From Craspedostauros australis (Eukaryota; Bacillariophyta; Bacillariophyceae; Mastogloiales; Achnanthaceae), in assembly GCA_026770025.1 (NCBI GenBank), contig JAMXDE010000056.1:1-64000 (forward strand): a DNA stretch of 64,000 nucleotides, written 5' to 3'. Every line of letters starts with the position of its first letter. The first letter of the stretch is position 1. The position numbers and the translations under genes were made by a program. Shown here piece after piece: positions 1 to 9,128 of the stretch. The notes under the pieces were generated by a model that saw only the letters and a program-made list of their open reading frames with translations, searched no databases and was not told where the DNA came from.

Positions 1-1620
1 ATCGTAACGACACGCCCACTCCTCTTTTTTTGAAGAGGAATGGACATGGTCGTGTGGTGTGGTGTGGGACGAGGATGGCAGATGAAGGCGGAATGAAGTA
101 CCACTGCTATTGATGACCACATGGCAATGATGACGACAGAGATCCATCCGCGGAGTGAAGAAACAAGAGATGAGGCATGAACGGAACCGAGCATGACAGG
201 ACATGACGAGACGTGACGACAAGCGACGGCCATGATCAAGAGAAGGTGATGCGAGACAGAGAGATGGAGAAACGCAGAACACACCATTGCTCCTGCAAGC
301 ATGCCAGCAACGCATTCAACAATCTCATGACGACTCCATCATCACGAATGAAGTCACGATGATCAAGATGATCACGTTGTGAACGTCCACAGACACAGCT
401 CATGCCACCATGGTCAGCGGTATCATCAATATCAGCTATTGCACCACAAGGATCGATGGTCGGGGCAGCATCGCAGGATGTGGCCGGCAACCGGCGTCGC
501 AGAGTCAAGAAGCCCGAGGATGCGCAACACAAACCAGACATGCTGATCCTCGGCAATACTTCAGCAACCGCGGTTGCTCGATATGCTCCAGAGCAGAATA
601 CAACACAGCTGCACGAAGCGGAGAAGCGCTTCAAGCGTGTCTGCGCATCGAGGATGTTGAGCATCCATGGATGGAAGATGCTTCCACATGGCCAGCTCAC
701 AGTTGCCAACGCCAGCATTCGTACTCGGCACTTCATCAAGTGTCATGGATTGGAAAACACACACACAGATCAGGAATTCGGAAAGCAACGATTGCCGTCG
801 TTGATGAATCCAGCACCAGTTCTATCATGGAGGAGAGCATTGCATGCCAGGCGACGATGAAGGAGAGGATTGACGAAAATGACCAACATCTTCCCCGCAA
901 TCTACATCCGATGGAGATGAAAACATCAGGCAACCGATGCCATGAGTACCTTACAACATGTCCGACGAGTCATCCCCAATGAAGGTCCTCAAGTAACGGG
1001 CACAGCAGTGCGTTGTGAAGGCTTGTAGCCATCAAAACATCAGCAGATCCGCGGCACAAGTTCCAACGTGTCGCCTGAAACGTAACGGACTGGAATGAAT
1101 GCTCCTGCTCTGCCTTCGGAGGGCATGTGTTGCGTTTCGCATCTTCCCCATGCACTCTTTGCTTTCCCGGACGGTTGCGGTAGAATTGGCTTGCGTGAAC
1201 TGTGCGGCAGTGACATCAGGCAAGAATATCGGGCTTGATTTCGAGTGGAAGGGACGTATGCTTGATCAGTTGATGTACGTGCGTCAGCTAGAGACGTTGG
1301 CAATGGATCTGCTCAAGGCTCGGCTGTGCTGACGTTCCGTACTCCTTGCTAGTTCACCATCACACCAGCATCAATCGGATCTTCCTATCAGATCGAGACG
1401 TCACAATACCAGACCAAAAGCATAACACTCTGGCGATTCTGGTATGCAGCAAGGCACGGGAAAAACGTTGAAACACGACTCAGAGCTTGTTCGACCACTC
1501 CGACTTCTTACTTTGAATCGCTGAAGCGATGTTGAAGTTCGACTCAACTGATTGCTACAGTTGTTGCAGAATAACGTTTACAACGTCAATACGTTTAAAA
1601 AGCGAACTCCAACCACATAC
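1..1620. other. Intergenic, no supported gene
   Basis: Open frames here are short, overlap one another on both strands and match no family I recognise. I see no splice-linked exons, tRNA-like fold or other repeat before the 20-bp array that begins at 1621. Confidence 0.6.
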
Positions 1621-1740
1621 AACTGATTCAATGAAACTAACAACGTTTCAATGAAACTAATGACAATTCAATGAAACTAATGACGATTCAATGAAACTAA
1701 TGACGTTTCAATGAAACTAATGACGTTTCAATGAAAGTAA
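1621..1740. repeat. Tandem array of a 20-bp unit, six copies
   Basis: Six head-to-tail units with an exact 20-bp period. The best unit is TGACGTTTCAATGAAACTAA. The core TTCAATGAAA is invariant, and most copies carry the odd-centred inverted repeat TTTCA-A-TGAAA. The last copy differs by one base (GAAAGTAA for GAAACTAA). The first copies are the most diverged at their left end. The same unit recurs at 2111-2250. Confidence 0.95.
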
Positions 1741-2110
1741 CGTTGGACCACGACTGAGCAACAAGAACACGACTCATAAGATTTTGTCGAAACTCAACGC
1801 GAACCAAATCAACCACACACGACAAATCAGTTTTGTGTCGTTCCGAAACGACAAGAACATGATGTGTGTGCTGCCTGTATCGGTGAATGTAGCAAATGAT
1901 AACACTGGTTTTTACATGTTCTTGGTGCAAGTACTACCATTGCGTACTTTGCACTATGAATCGTGTTGCACAAGAAGGGCAAGCACTTGTTGTTGTGGAC
2001 AAGTTTGGCTTTGGGCGCACGTGATTTTGTTTTTGTTCGAATGGAGGTCCAAACGTGGATTTGTCAAATCATGAATCAAACGACTCCCGCATACCTTCGA
2101 TGTCAGTCGT
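1741..2110. other. 370-bp segment between two copies of the same repeat array
   Basis: This is unique-looking sequence bounded on both sides by 20-bp repeat arrays in the same orientation. It contains short open frames (for example 1784-2074 on the plus strand) with no recognisable domain. It could be a regulatory or structural segment, or sequence captured between repeat expansions. No coding function is supported. Confidence 0.5.
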
Positions 2111-2250
2111 GCCATTTCAATGAAACTAGTGACGTCTCAATGAAACTAATGACGTTTCAATGAAACTAACCGGCATTCAATGAAACTAATCGGCATTCAA
2201 TGAAACTAATGACGTTTCAATGAAAGTAATGACGTTTCAATGAAAGTAAC
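2111..2250. repeat. Tandem array of the same 20-bp unit, seven copies
   Basis: Seven exact-period units in the same direction as the array at 1621-1740. Two adjacent copies share a CGGCA variant at the left end of the unit. The last two carry the GAAAGTAA variant that also ends the first array. Sharing the terminal variant suggests the two arrays descend from one array or were homogenised by conversion. Confidence 0.95.
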
Positions 2251-2680
2251 AATCACTGAGTTAACGCATATAACGTCTATTTAACTCTCTTTGATTGGAA
2301 CATCGGAGTTGCTCTTGACTCGTCGGAGTCAAAGAGTATTTCGAACACGGGATCGGTGCGGCAGAGGGCGTTTGTCCATTCTCCAGACACACTTTCAGCG
2401 AATTTCCCGTGCCTTGCAGTATAGTACTATCCACAACGCTACGCACAGCATTGGCAAAGCGAGCACAACGTGCAAATCAACCTTCTTTCTTTTCATTGAA
2501 TGCAAGCAAAAGGGTTGAACTGGTGAATGGCTCGACATGTGCGGCGTGCCATTGGATGGATCACTGATCATCTGCTTGAATCATAGTTACTAGTACTACT
2601 CTGATTCCTCGTCTGATCCATCTTCTTCATTCCATGACATGCTTGCTCCTCAGTCTGGTGTTGTTGTCGTTGCTGCTGCT
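2251..2680. other. Intergenic, no supported gene
   Basis: This stretch lies between the right-hand 20-bp array and the 3' end of the BTB gene. No domain-bearing frame or repeat was recognised. Confidence 0.5.
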
Positions 2681-3394
2681 TTATTTCGCTTCTTCGGCAG
2701 CGCCGTCGCTCTCAGCCACCCTGGAGGATATGATGGAACGCACGAAGCGCAACAGCGCGACGCGATCCATGTACGAATCCACCTGCACAGCCCCCTCGTC
2801 TTCATCCACAACCTTGTACAACTCCATCATGGACATGCCACCATATTCATCATCACCTCCATCGGCCACCATTCCCTCACTGCAAAGGACATGAATGTCT
2901 CCCATCAGTTGATGATGTGGAATCAGCTTGCTGAAATCTGGATGAGCAAGTAATGTCTGCATGTTTTGAGCTGCCATCCTCGTTGCCGCGTCTTTCAGCA
3001 GTGCACAGTCATGCTGATCGGCGAATATCAATGTATGCACCATGGTGTCCTGTGTGAGATGCTTGCGGGCCAACTCCGCTTCAACAACAAGCTTGAGTCG
3101 CCAGAAGCCGAACTCGTTGGCCACAAGGACCAGCTGTTGCAGATCGCCCTGTCCATTGAAGGAGCGGGGTGGCTGGTCCGTGCTATCAGGATCAGTGTCG
3201 TCACGAGTGTTGTTGCTGAAGGATATCTCACCTATGTAGATGCATTGGAGGTTATGTTGGACGTGTTTTGGTTGAAGGTTGGGAAGAGAGACGGTTGCTT
3301 GCATGGGGGCCGCGTAGTCTTCTGTGCCATCATTCGTGTGGTGATGTTGGATTCCTATGTCGATCAGTATCTCAATGGAGGGGAGGGTGATCAT
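2681..3394 (-). CDS. BTB/POZ-domain protein, N-terminally short
   Basis: A 237-residue frame starting at ATG 3394. Residues about 52-115 match the second half of a BTB/POZ fold: the strand and helix ending in CIYIGEI, then LVANEFGFWRLKLVVE and the LIFADQHDCALLKDAA helix. BTB domains mediate dimerisation and, in many proteins, cullin-3 recruitment. The first half of the fold, with the usual AHR..L motif, is not visible, so the gene is truncated or its first exon is unrecognised. An in-frame TAA lies just upstream, followed by a possible AG acceptor near 3405. An ankyrin gene on the same strand ends only 80 bp upstream, an intron-like distance, so the two may be parts of one ANK-BTB gene. The family match is fairly secure; completeness is not. 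Confidence 0.6.
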   Translation of the reverse strand: MITLPSIEILIDIGIQHHHTNDGTEDYAAPMQATVSLPNLQPKHVQHNLQCIYIGEISFSNNTRDDTDPDSTDQPPRSFNGQGDLQQLVLVANEFGFWRLKLVVEAELARKHLTQDTMVHTLIFADQHDCALLKDAATRMAAQNMQTLLAHPDFSKLIPHHQLMGDIHVLCSEGMVADGGDDEYGGMSMMELYKVVDEDEGAVQVDSYMDRVALLRFVRSIISSRVAESDGAAEEAK

Positions 3395-3474
3395 TAGGAC
3401 TTCGGAGTTTGCCTTGATTGGTTACTGTTCGTCGTCCTGTCCACACAAGAAGACGGAATCTGTCCTGTTCCCAG

Positions 3475-4143
3475 TTAGAAGGACTTGAGTCGGTCTTCTC
3501 CAATGCTGATGTTGGTCCTCTTGTGGCTGCTGTGTTTGTGTTCATTCTCTTGCCTCTTTCGCTTCAACTGCTGTCTCAACTGTTGTTGTGGTTGTTCATT
3601 TGCTTGTTCCTTCTGTTCCTTCAGGTTCAACTGCTGCCCCAACTGTTGTTGCAGCTGTTCCTTCTCTGGCTCATTCTGTTGTGAGCGTTGTTGCGGTTGT
3701 TGCGGTTGTTGCAGTTGTGGGCGAACTGAAGGCGAAAGTCCTCTAATGAGGTACTCGATACACTTCAGCTGGTTGTTGTGGCATGCCCAATGAAAGGGAG
3801 TGTCACCATTGTTGTTTTGGCAGTTGGCGTCAGCTCCACACGATTTCATGAGGTACTCGATACACTCCAGGTGGCCAAAGCGGCATGCTGCATGAAGGGG
3901 AGTGAAGCCTTTGCTGGTTTTGCAGTTGGCATTGGCCCCACATGATTCGATGAGGTACTGCACACACTCCAGGTGGCCATTGCAGCATGCCCAAAAAAGG
4001 GGAGTCCAACCAAGCCAGTCTGGAACCTTGTTGATGTCAACTCCTTCATCTTGCGTCTCGTTCTGCTTCTTCCATTCCTTCAACACCGACAAGCCACCTA
4101 CCCTGGCAGCACGAAGGAGTTGTTGGTCAGTGACATTCGGCAT
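3475..4143 (-). CDS. Short ankyrin-repeat protein with Gln-rich tail
   Basis: A 222-residue frame starting at ATG 4143. The N-terminus (VTDQQLLRAARVGGLSVLKE) is closely related to the start of the large ankyrin protein at 9129, so both belong to one local family. Three canonical ankyrin repeats follow at about residues 44-140, each with TPLxxAC and a helix pair ending in YLIxSCGA. A low-complexity Gln/Lys/Glu-rich tail of about 80 residues follows. Ankyrin repeats are protein-binding scaffolds and the partner is unknown. Three repeats is short for the family, and the tail may be partly intronic or may read on into the BTB frame that starts 80 bp downstream. Confidence 0.7.
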   Translation of the reverse strand: MPNVTDQQLLRAARVGGLSVLKEWKKQNETQDEGVDINKVPDWLGWTPLFWACCNGHLECVQYLIESCGANANCKTSKGFTPLHAACRFGHLECIEYLMKSCGADANCQNNNGDTPFHWACHNNQLKCIEYLIRGLSPSVRPQLQQPQQPQQRSQQNEPEKEQLQQQLGQQLNLKEQKEQANEQPQQQLRQQLKRKRQENEHKHSSHKRTNISIGEDRLKSF

Positions 4144-4746
4144 TTTGAGGGGATGGTCGATGGCGTTGGATTGGCTGCCAAGGAAGTGTGCAGTTTGAGC
4201 TATCTATGGCAGAGATATCGATCATGTGTCTTCAATAGCTTGTATTAGTATTCGGATGAGTACCATGCACTGTGTGGTATCTCGATGTCTGTTGCTGATG
4301 TGCTCGAGTATGGGAGTAAATGGTGTGTGTTGTCGTGGGTGTTTCGAATGCGATCCCGAGGTCCCGTCACTCAAACGAGTCGTACGAGTGAAGAGCGATT
4401 CGCGACTCCACTTTGTCGCGTGTGTGTGTATCCTTGACTCAGAAATGTTCGCCATTTGCGTTCGCTGAGATTCTCCCTCGAGAAGGCAACAACACACATC
4501 ACGCAAACTTCGACCCACGATACCCAAACACGATACGTACTCTCCTCGAGAGTAAACATCATGCAACTCCCTTGCTCTACGATGATCAGATCGCATTGCC
4601 TCGTCGCGTGCTATGCGTTCGCATGCTGTCTGTCAACAAGCATTGCGTTTGTTCCTTCATTGCCTTCATGACCTTCGTCAGCTTCGATAGTAGGTCATGA
4701 GACTCATGGGGATGCTGGTGCTTGCGTCGCTCGGAGACTTCCTTCA
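4144..4746. other. Intergenic between divergent frames
   Basis: No gene was recognised. A short ATG frame at about 4699 (MRLMGMLVLASLG) looks like a signal peptide, but it is out of frame with the dehydrogenase-like sequence that begins at about 4747. It could be the original N-terminus of that gene, separated by a frame break or an unseen intron. Confidence 0.4.
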
Positions 4747-5436
4747 TTGCGCCTGGCAGCCAAGCAAGAGATCTCATTTGATGCGCTGGACGGAAAGAAT
4801 GTCCTGGTGGTCGGTGAATCAGGACGTGTGGGCGGAAGCGTCGTGACGCAGCTGCTGAAGCGAGGATCGGCGGTCACCGTGGGTGGCACCAGCATCGATT
4901 CCTTCCTCGCGGCGCAGCAACGCTGGCGCACCAGCTTCCCCAATCTGCCGGTGGACGATGTGCAATTCCAGGCTCTGGACCGCGAGGAGGAGCAATCCGT
5001 CGCATCGGTGCTGCAGCGGGGCAGCTACGATATGTGAGTCCACACGGCCGGTCGCTTCCAAGGCAAGGTCAAGACACCCAACGGTGTCATCGCGGCCTGC
5101 GTGTCCAACAGCGTTGCTTACATCGACGTCTGCGATGACTACTGCACAGAATCTGCCACCAAGGCGAAGTACAATGCCAAGGCCATCGAATCCAACGTCC
5201 CTTGCATCATCAGCACCTGATGCTGGCCAGGCGTTTCCAGTCTCATGGCCAAGCAGCTCGTGCGGCAAGTCCTGCAGCAAAACAAGAACCTCAAGCCGGC
5301 CGATCTCAATGTCGATTTCGGGTTCTTCACGGCGGGTTCAGGCGGTGCCGGAGCAACCCTGCTCGTGGCAACGTTCCTCATTCTGGCGGAAGAAGCGCTG
5401 ACGGTTGTCAAGGGTCGTCGTTGCGCTTCTCTGTGA
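4747..5436 (+). pseudogene. Saccharopine-dehydrogenase-like protein, interrupted by in-frame TGA codons
   Basis: The reading frame gives a Rossmann-type NAD(P)-binding start (NVLVVGESGRVGGSVV), then the conserved HTAGRFQG, VAYIDVCDDYC and CWPGVSSLMAKQLV motifs of saccharopine dehydrogenase-like reductases. Three TGA codons interrupt this single frame at 5035, 5218 and 5434, with no frameshift between them. The first two lie inside conserved blocks; at the second, homologs normally have Gly before CWPG. Sequence around the first TGA (GTGAGT) looks like a splice donor, but an intron there would remove the conserved HTAG block. There is no in-frame ATG after the upstream stop at 4669. A decayed host gene is the simplest reading. 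UGA recoding is possible but unsupported without a SECIS element. Confidence 0.7.
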
Positions 5437-6219
5437 GCAGCAGCGGCCGCGTGTCTCCGATTGTACATCTCATCGGCGTTCATAGTCGTATAGTGTTGCG
5501 GCTGACTGCGGCGAAAGTACGGCTCGTGCTCGCCATCGTAGGTATCGAATGGTGAAAGTGAGAATATCATTGTCGTGTTCTTCGTTGTTGTTTGTGAGTT
5601 ATTGTTTGTGTGCTGCTGCTTGTGTGCTGCTGCTTGTTTGTTGATGCCTTGTTTGTTGTTGTTTGCTGCATTTTGTGAGACGATTTCGTTGTGGAGGAGG
5701 TTTTGTGTTTCTCAGACGAGTCGTGCCAAGATTGCTCAATTTTCGGAGAATTTCTCGATGTGTTCTTCGATCGAATTCCATTGTGTTCTCAATCGTGCGA
5801 CAATCCCGAGTTCACATCGGTGTTCGACACTGTAATAGTCTGTCCGTATGTACATACAATCAGATGAAGTCTACGAGTTCGAGTCGAGGCCGTGGAGCAT
5901 CTGCGCACAACTGTACCAGTACTATTGTCGTGATTTCGAAAAGGAGAGCCATCTCATTTCCAACCCATACCTGCGAATAAACAGAGTACTTACTCTCGAC
6001 AGCATGGTACCTTCCGTAGATCCTAACACTATACTGTGCAATATGATCGACGAAACTCATTTCCTTGTTCATCAAATTGATTCACATACAATGCATGGGG
6101 ACGTACTCTACTCTATTGACATGCAATGGCACGTCGGAACCCACAAAAGCGAAGAAGCCCATCATTGCTGGTTGCGACGTTGCACGCGGATGATAATTGC
6201 AGGATTCTGCAGCCTCTCC
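5437..6219. other. Intergenic, no supported gene
   Basis: This is the sequence between the dehydrogenase relic and the 3' end of the sulfotransferase gene. A T/G-rich stretch at about 5576-5665 repeats GTGCTGCTGCTT-like words. No conserved frame was seen. Confidence 0.5.
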
Positions 6220-7810
6220 TCAATCCCAAGTCCGATTGAGGTTTCGCAACAGACCATTCCAGGATGTGACATTCTGAAAGAGTCGGTCCAAGTCCACTTC
6301 ACAAAACTCACGTTTGCCATACGCGGTGTGTTGAAATGCTGATCGATGCAGCGATTCGCCCTCTGGAGAAGCGTACCAATCAGGCATCGATTGGCGTTCT
6401 ATATTCAGCGACATGTTGAGAAAGTGCTCCAGCTGATCGTCGGAAGGGCAAACCAATGGCAGATCTGCCATCGTCTTGTTGCATGTGTGGCCATAGTAGA
6501 GTGCCAGTAGATTCGCAATGCTTGTCCTTGATTGGCGGGCTTGCTTATTTTTGGGAATCACGCCTCGCTCCGCGGCTGAGAAGACAATGTCGTTGTGCTT
6601 GTACCACAGCATGTTGCGAACGTTCCTTGGTGGGTTGTCTTTTTTCTCCTGCAGATACCGACAGGAATGGGGCGCATCATGGATGAAATCGCAAATCAGC
6701 TGCTGCGTGATGTGGCGTTGGGAATGCATGTTGAGGATGTGCGTTGCAAAGCCGCCTGAATTCCAGAGATGTATGGAACCATCCATGAAGACGTACGTCC
6801 CTGTGGCCGTCTTGCGCCTGTTGGGATCGCGCGCAAGAGGCAAGCTCTGGCGGACCCAGCCGCAAATGATGGGCCAGGTCCATTCTTGAGGCTTTCCACC
6901 GTCGGCAGACCATTGGCTTATCGCAAACGCCTTGTCGATTTTGCGGGAGTGATCCTGCTTGATGCTGCTGAGCATCCAGTCGAAGACACGGCGATAGGTG
7001 ACGACGACGGTCACATTCCAACCCTGTAGCAAGTCCTGGAGGTGATCAAAGAACATGGGCTTGTGATAGATCCCCCTGTGTTCGAAATCGTGTTCTCCAG
7101 GAATACAATTCGTCGCTCACAATCAAGGACATACCATCCTGCCTCAATGAATCCAGAAGGTTCTTGACGTTCCGTATGCGATCCGGAACAGCATGCGTGG
7201 GCGAAGACGCCGCTGAATCGAATTCAGTGGACGAAATCGTCAAATTGTTGGCGTTCCTGGCTTCGACGGAATGCCGTTTCCGTTGGAGATAGTCTGCGTA
7301 CTCCTTGTGCATGCAGGTGACGTTCCATAACTCACCAATGGAGTTGAGTTCGATCCCACCATAGCTTCCATCAAAAGATTCCCGCCCCCAGTAGACGTAG
7401 TTGTCCTGCTCGAAAACCCCTTTCTGCTTGAGCTCTTGCATGTTGGCTTGCATGGTGGATGTGGCTGTCTTCGACGGTCCAACATGAAGGACGAGTTGCG
7501 GCATCTTCTGTTGAATGTGATGAGCATGAGGGGATTGCAGTGTTCCATCCACTCATGGTCTGATATTCGCTGGTGTTGCCATTGGCACCTGAGTCAATGA
7601 CTGCACCAATGACTCGGCGGATGCGGTGGTCGCCATGTCGTTCCAACCATCCGTGCGTGCATCCCAACGAGGAGGAACCAAATCGATGTGAGTGGCATAG
7701 TCGGCACCCTCCAGTGGAATTGAAGAGTCCAGCAACCAGGGATGATTCGATGCATTGTACAGACCCTTGACTTGCAGAAGTATGAAGCACACCAAAATGC
7801 CAGCCATCAT
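6220..7810 (-). CDS. Sulfotransferase-like type II membrane protein, with an apparent frame switch
   Basis: The first ATG (7810) opens a short N-terminus and a hydrophobic signal anchor (MMAGILVCFILLQVKGLY), typical of Golgi sulfotransferases. Exon 1 (7589-7810) joins exon 2 at 7507 by an 81-bp, phase-0 intron that removes an in-frame TGA. Exon 2 begins KMPQLVLHVGPSKTATSTMQ, the 5'-phosphosulfate loop that binds PAPS. Downstream are a SDELYS block and GWNVTVVVTYRRVFDWM, the strand and helix around the 3'-phosphate site. Between these blocks, near 7080-7110, the coding frame changes and no normal-length intron fits, so this is either a frameshift mutation or a sequence error. The C-terminal part ends at 6220. 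The likely role is sulfation of a carbohydrate or protein in the Golgi. The next gene to the left is also broken. Confidence 0.72.
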
Positions 7811-9128
7811 CTTTCGCGCGAACGATCCATCGTGTTTGTGCAGTGGGCTGCCATCTGCCGTTGCGTTGTTGAGCCAATGCACTGCGCACACCGCTGCGAT
7901 CAAGATGAAGTACGTATGGTGTGGTGTGGTGTAGTGCGATACCGCTTCCTCTTGCGCGTGCCTTTGATTGGCAGCATCCTCGACACTGACTGGTATTGTG
8001 CTATGACTGCAGTGGTGGCAATGATGGCAATGGCGACAGTGGCCAGATTCGCAGCGACCGTTGGGTGAACGTTGATTGAGTGCATCGCGTGACTCAATGC
8101 TGAAGAAAGCAACTGATTCGTGAATGAACGACCACCAACAACTTCATTCCGAGAACAAGAATGACACGGAGAGTGAGGAAAAGCGTGGTGTGAGATGAGC
8201 ACTCGTATGACGATCATGGATGTCCCATTGTACCACCAGCCACGGAACTGACGACGCTGCAACAAAGACAATGATGATGATGTGCATACGAGTAGAAGTG
8301 GTACCAACAGAAGTGTTACCAACAGAAGTATCGACCTACGAGGAGAGAGCGTCGAAGCATTATCATCAGCAGCCGGAGATCCCACGGCACGAACACTTCC
8401 GCCGTGTCCTTCCTCTCGTCCATGTACACGCAGAGAATTGCATTCAGGAGGGACATCAGTCGCCATGGCACTACTATACGAGGACGCAACCAATCCATCG
8501 TTCGTTGCTGGAATACAGATGAGAACAACAACAGCAGCAGCAGCAGCAGCAGCAGCAGTGCAGAAGGGAGCCGTGACCAATTTCGGCGCCACAGAGCGGG
8601 CACGATCCAACACGGAACACCAGCGGTTTCTCCAGATTCGTGTCGACTCGCATTCTTTGCAACATAGTCGTACCACGCTCGCAGGATCCTTGATCGTCTC
8701 CACATTCCAAGGATGTTGGGACAATGATGACTTCCGACACCTTCGCCCACGATCAACTTTCTCCTTCTGTGGCTGGCCACGATCACGATCACGTTCAAGA
8801 GTATATTCAAGACCACGCTCAAGCTGATGTTCAAGCTGACGCCAAAGTTGATGGGGGTGACCACAGCGACATCGCGGTACCAATATGAAATGAGAAACAT
8901 CACCAGGCAACAATCAACGCAATGCCATGCACGCTGCGTGAAACAGAACACGGGATACCACCACCAACGACCATGAAGCAGAAGATGATCGCTTCATAAA
9001 AAGCAGACAGAGATGAGATCAAGGGACTACGATCAGCCAAGCAATCATCCAATCACATCGAAAAAGCCCGTCGCATTGATCTGATCTCAGCAACAAGTCA
9101 TCCCTTTTCGAAACACACCAACCCCATC
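7811..9128. other. Divergent intergenic region between sulfotransferase and ankyrin gene
   Basis: It holds the upstream regions of two divergent genes. A 337-codon minus-strand frame (7900-8913) and an overlapping 211-codon frame exist, but both are low complexity, mutually exclusive and without a family match, so neither is called. A CAG microsatellite lies at 8526-8558. Confidence 0.5.
8526..8558. repeat. CAA/CAG trinucleotide microsatellite
   Basis: Two CAA units are followed by nine uninterrupted CAG units. The tract lies in a non-coding divergent region and is likely length-polymorphic. Confidence 0.95.

Noticed and set aside
1621-2250. CRISPR-like array
   Set aside because: Units are contiguous 20-bp tandem copies with no unique spacers, and the genome is eukaryotic.
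5030-5045. GTGAGT at the first TGA as a real splice donor
   Set aside because: Removing sequence from here would delete the conserved HTAGRFQG block, and no acceptor restores the family alignment.
5860-5905. tRNA T-arm-like GAGTTCGAGTC
   Set aside because: No acceptor stem, anticodon arm or CCA-proximal pairing at tRNA spacing.
7900-8951. 337- and 211-codon minus-strand frames
   Set aside because: They overlap each other in different frames, are dominated by translated microsatellite and hydrophobic low complexity, and match no family.
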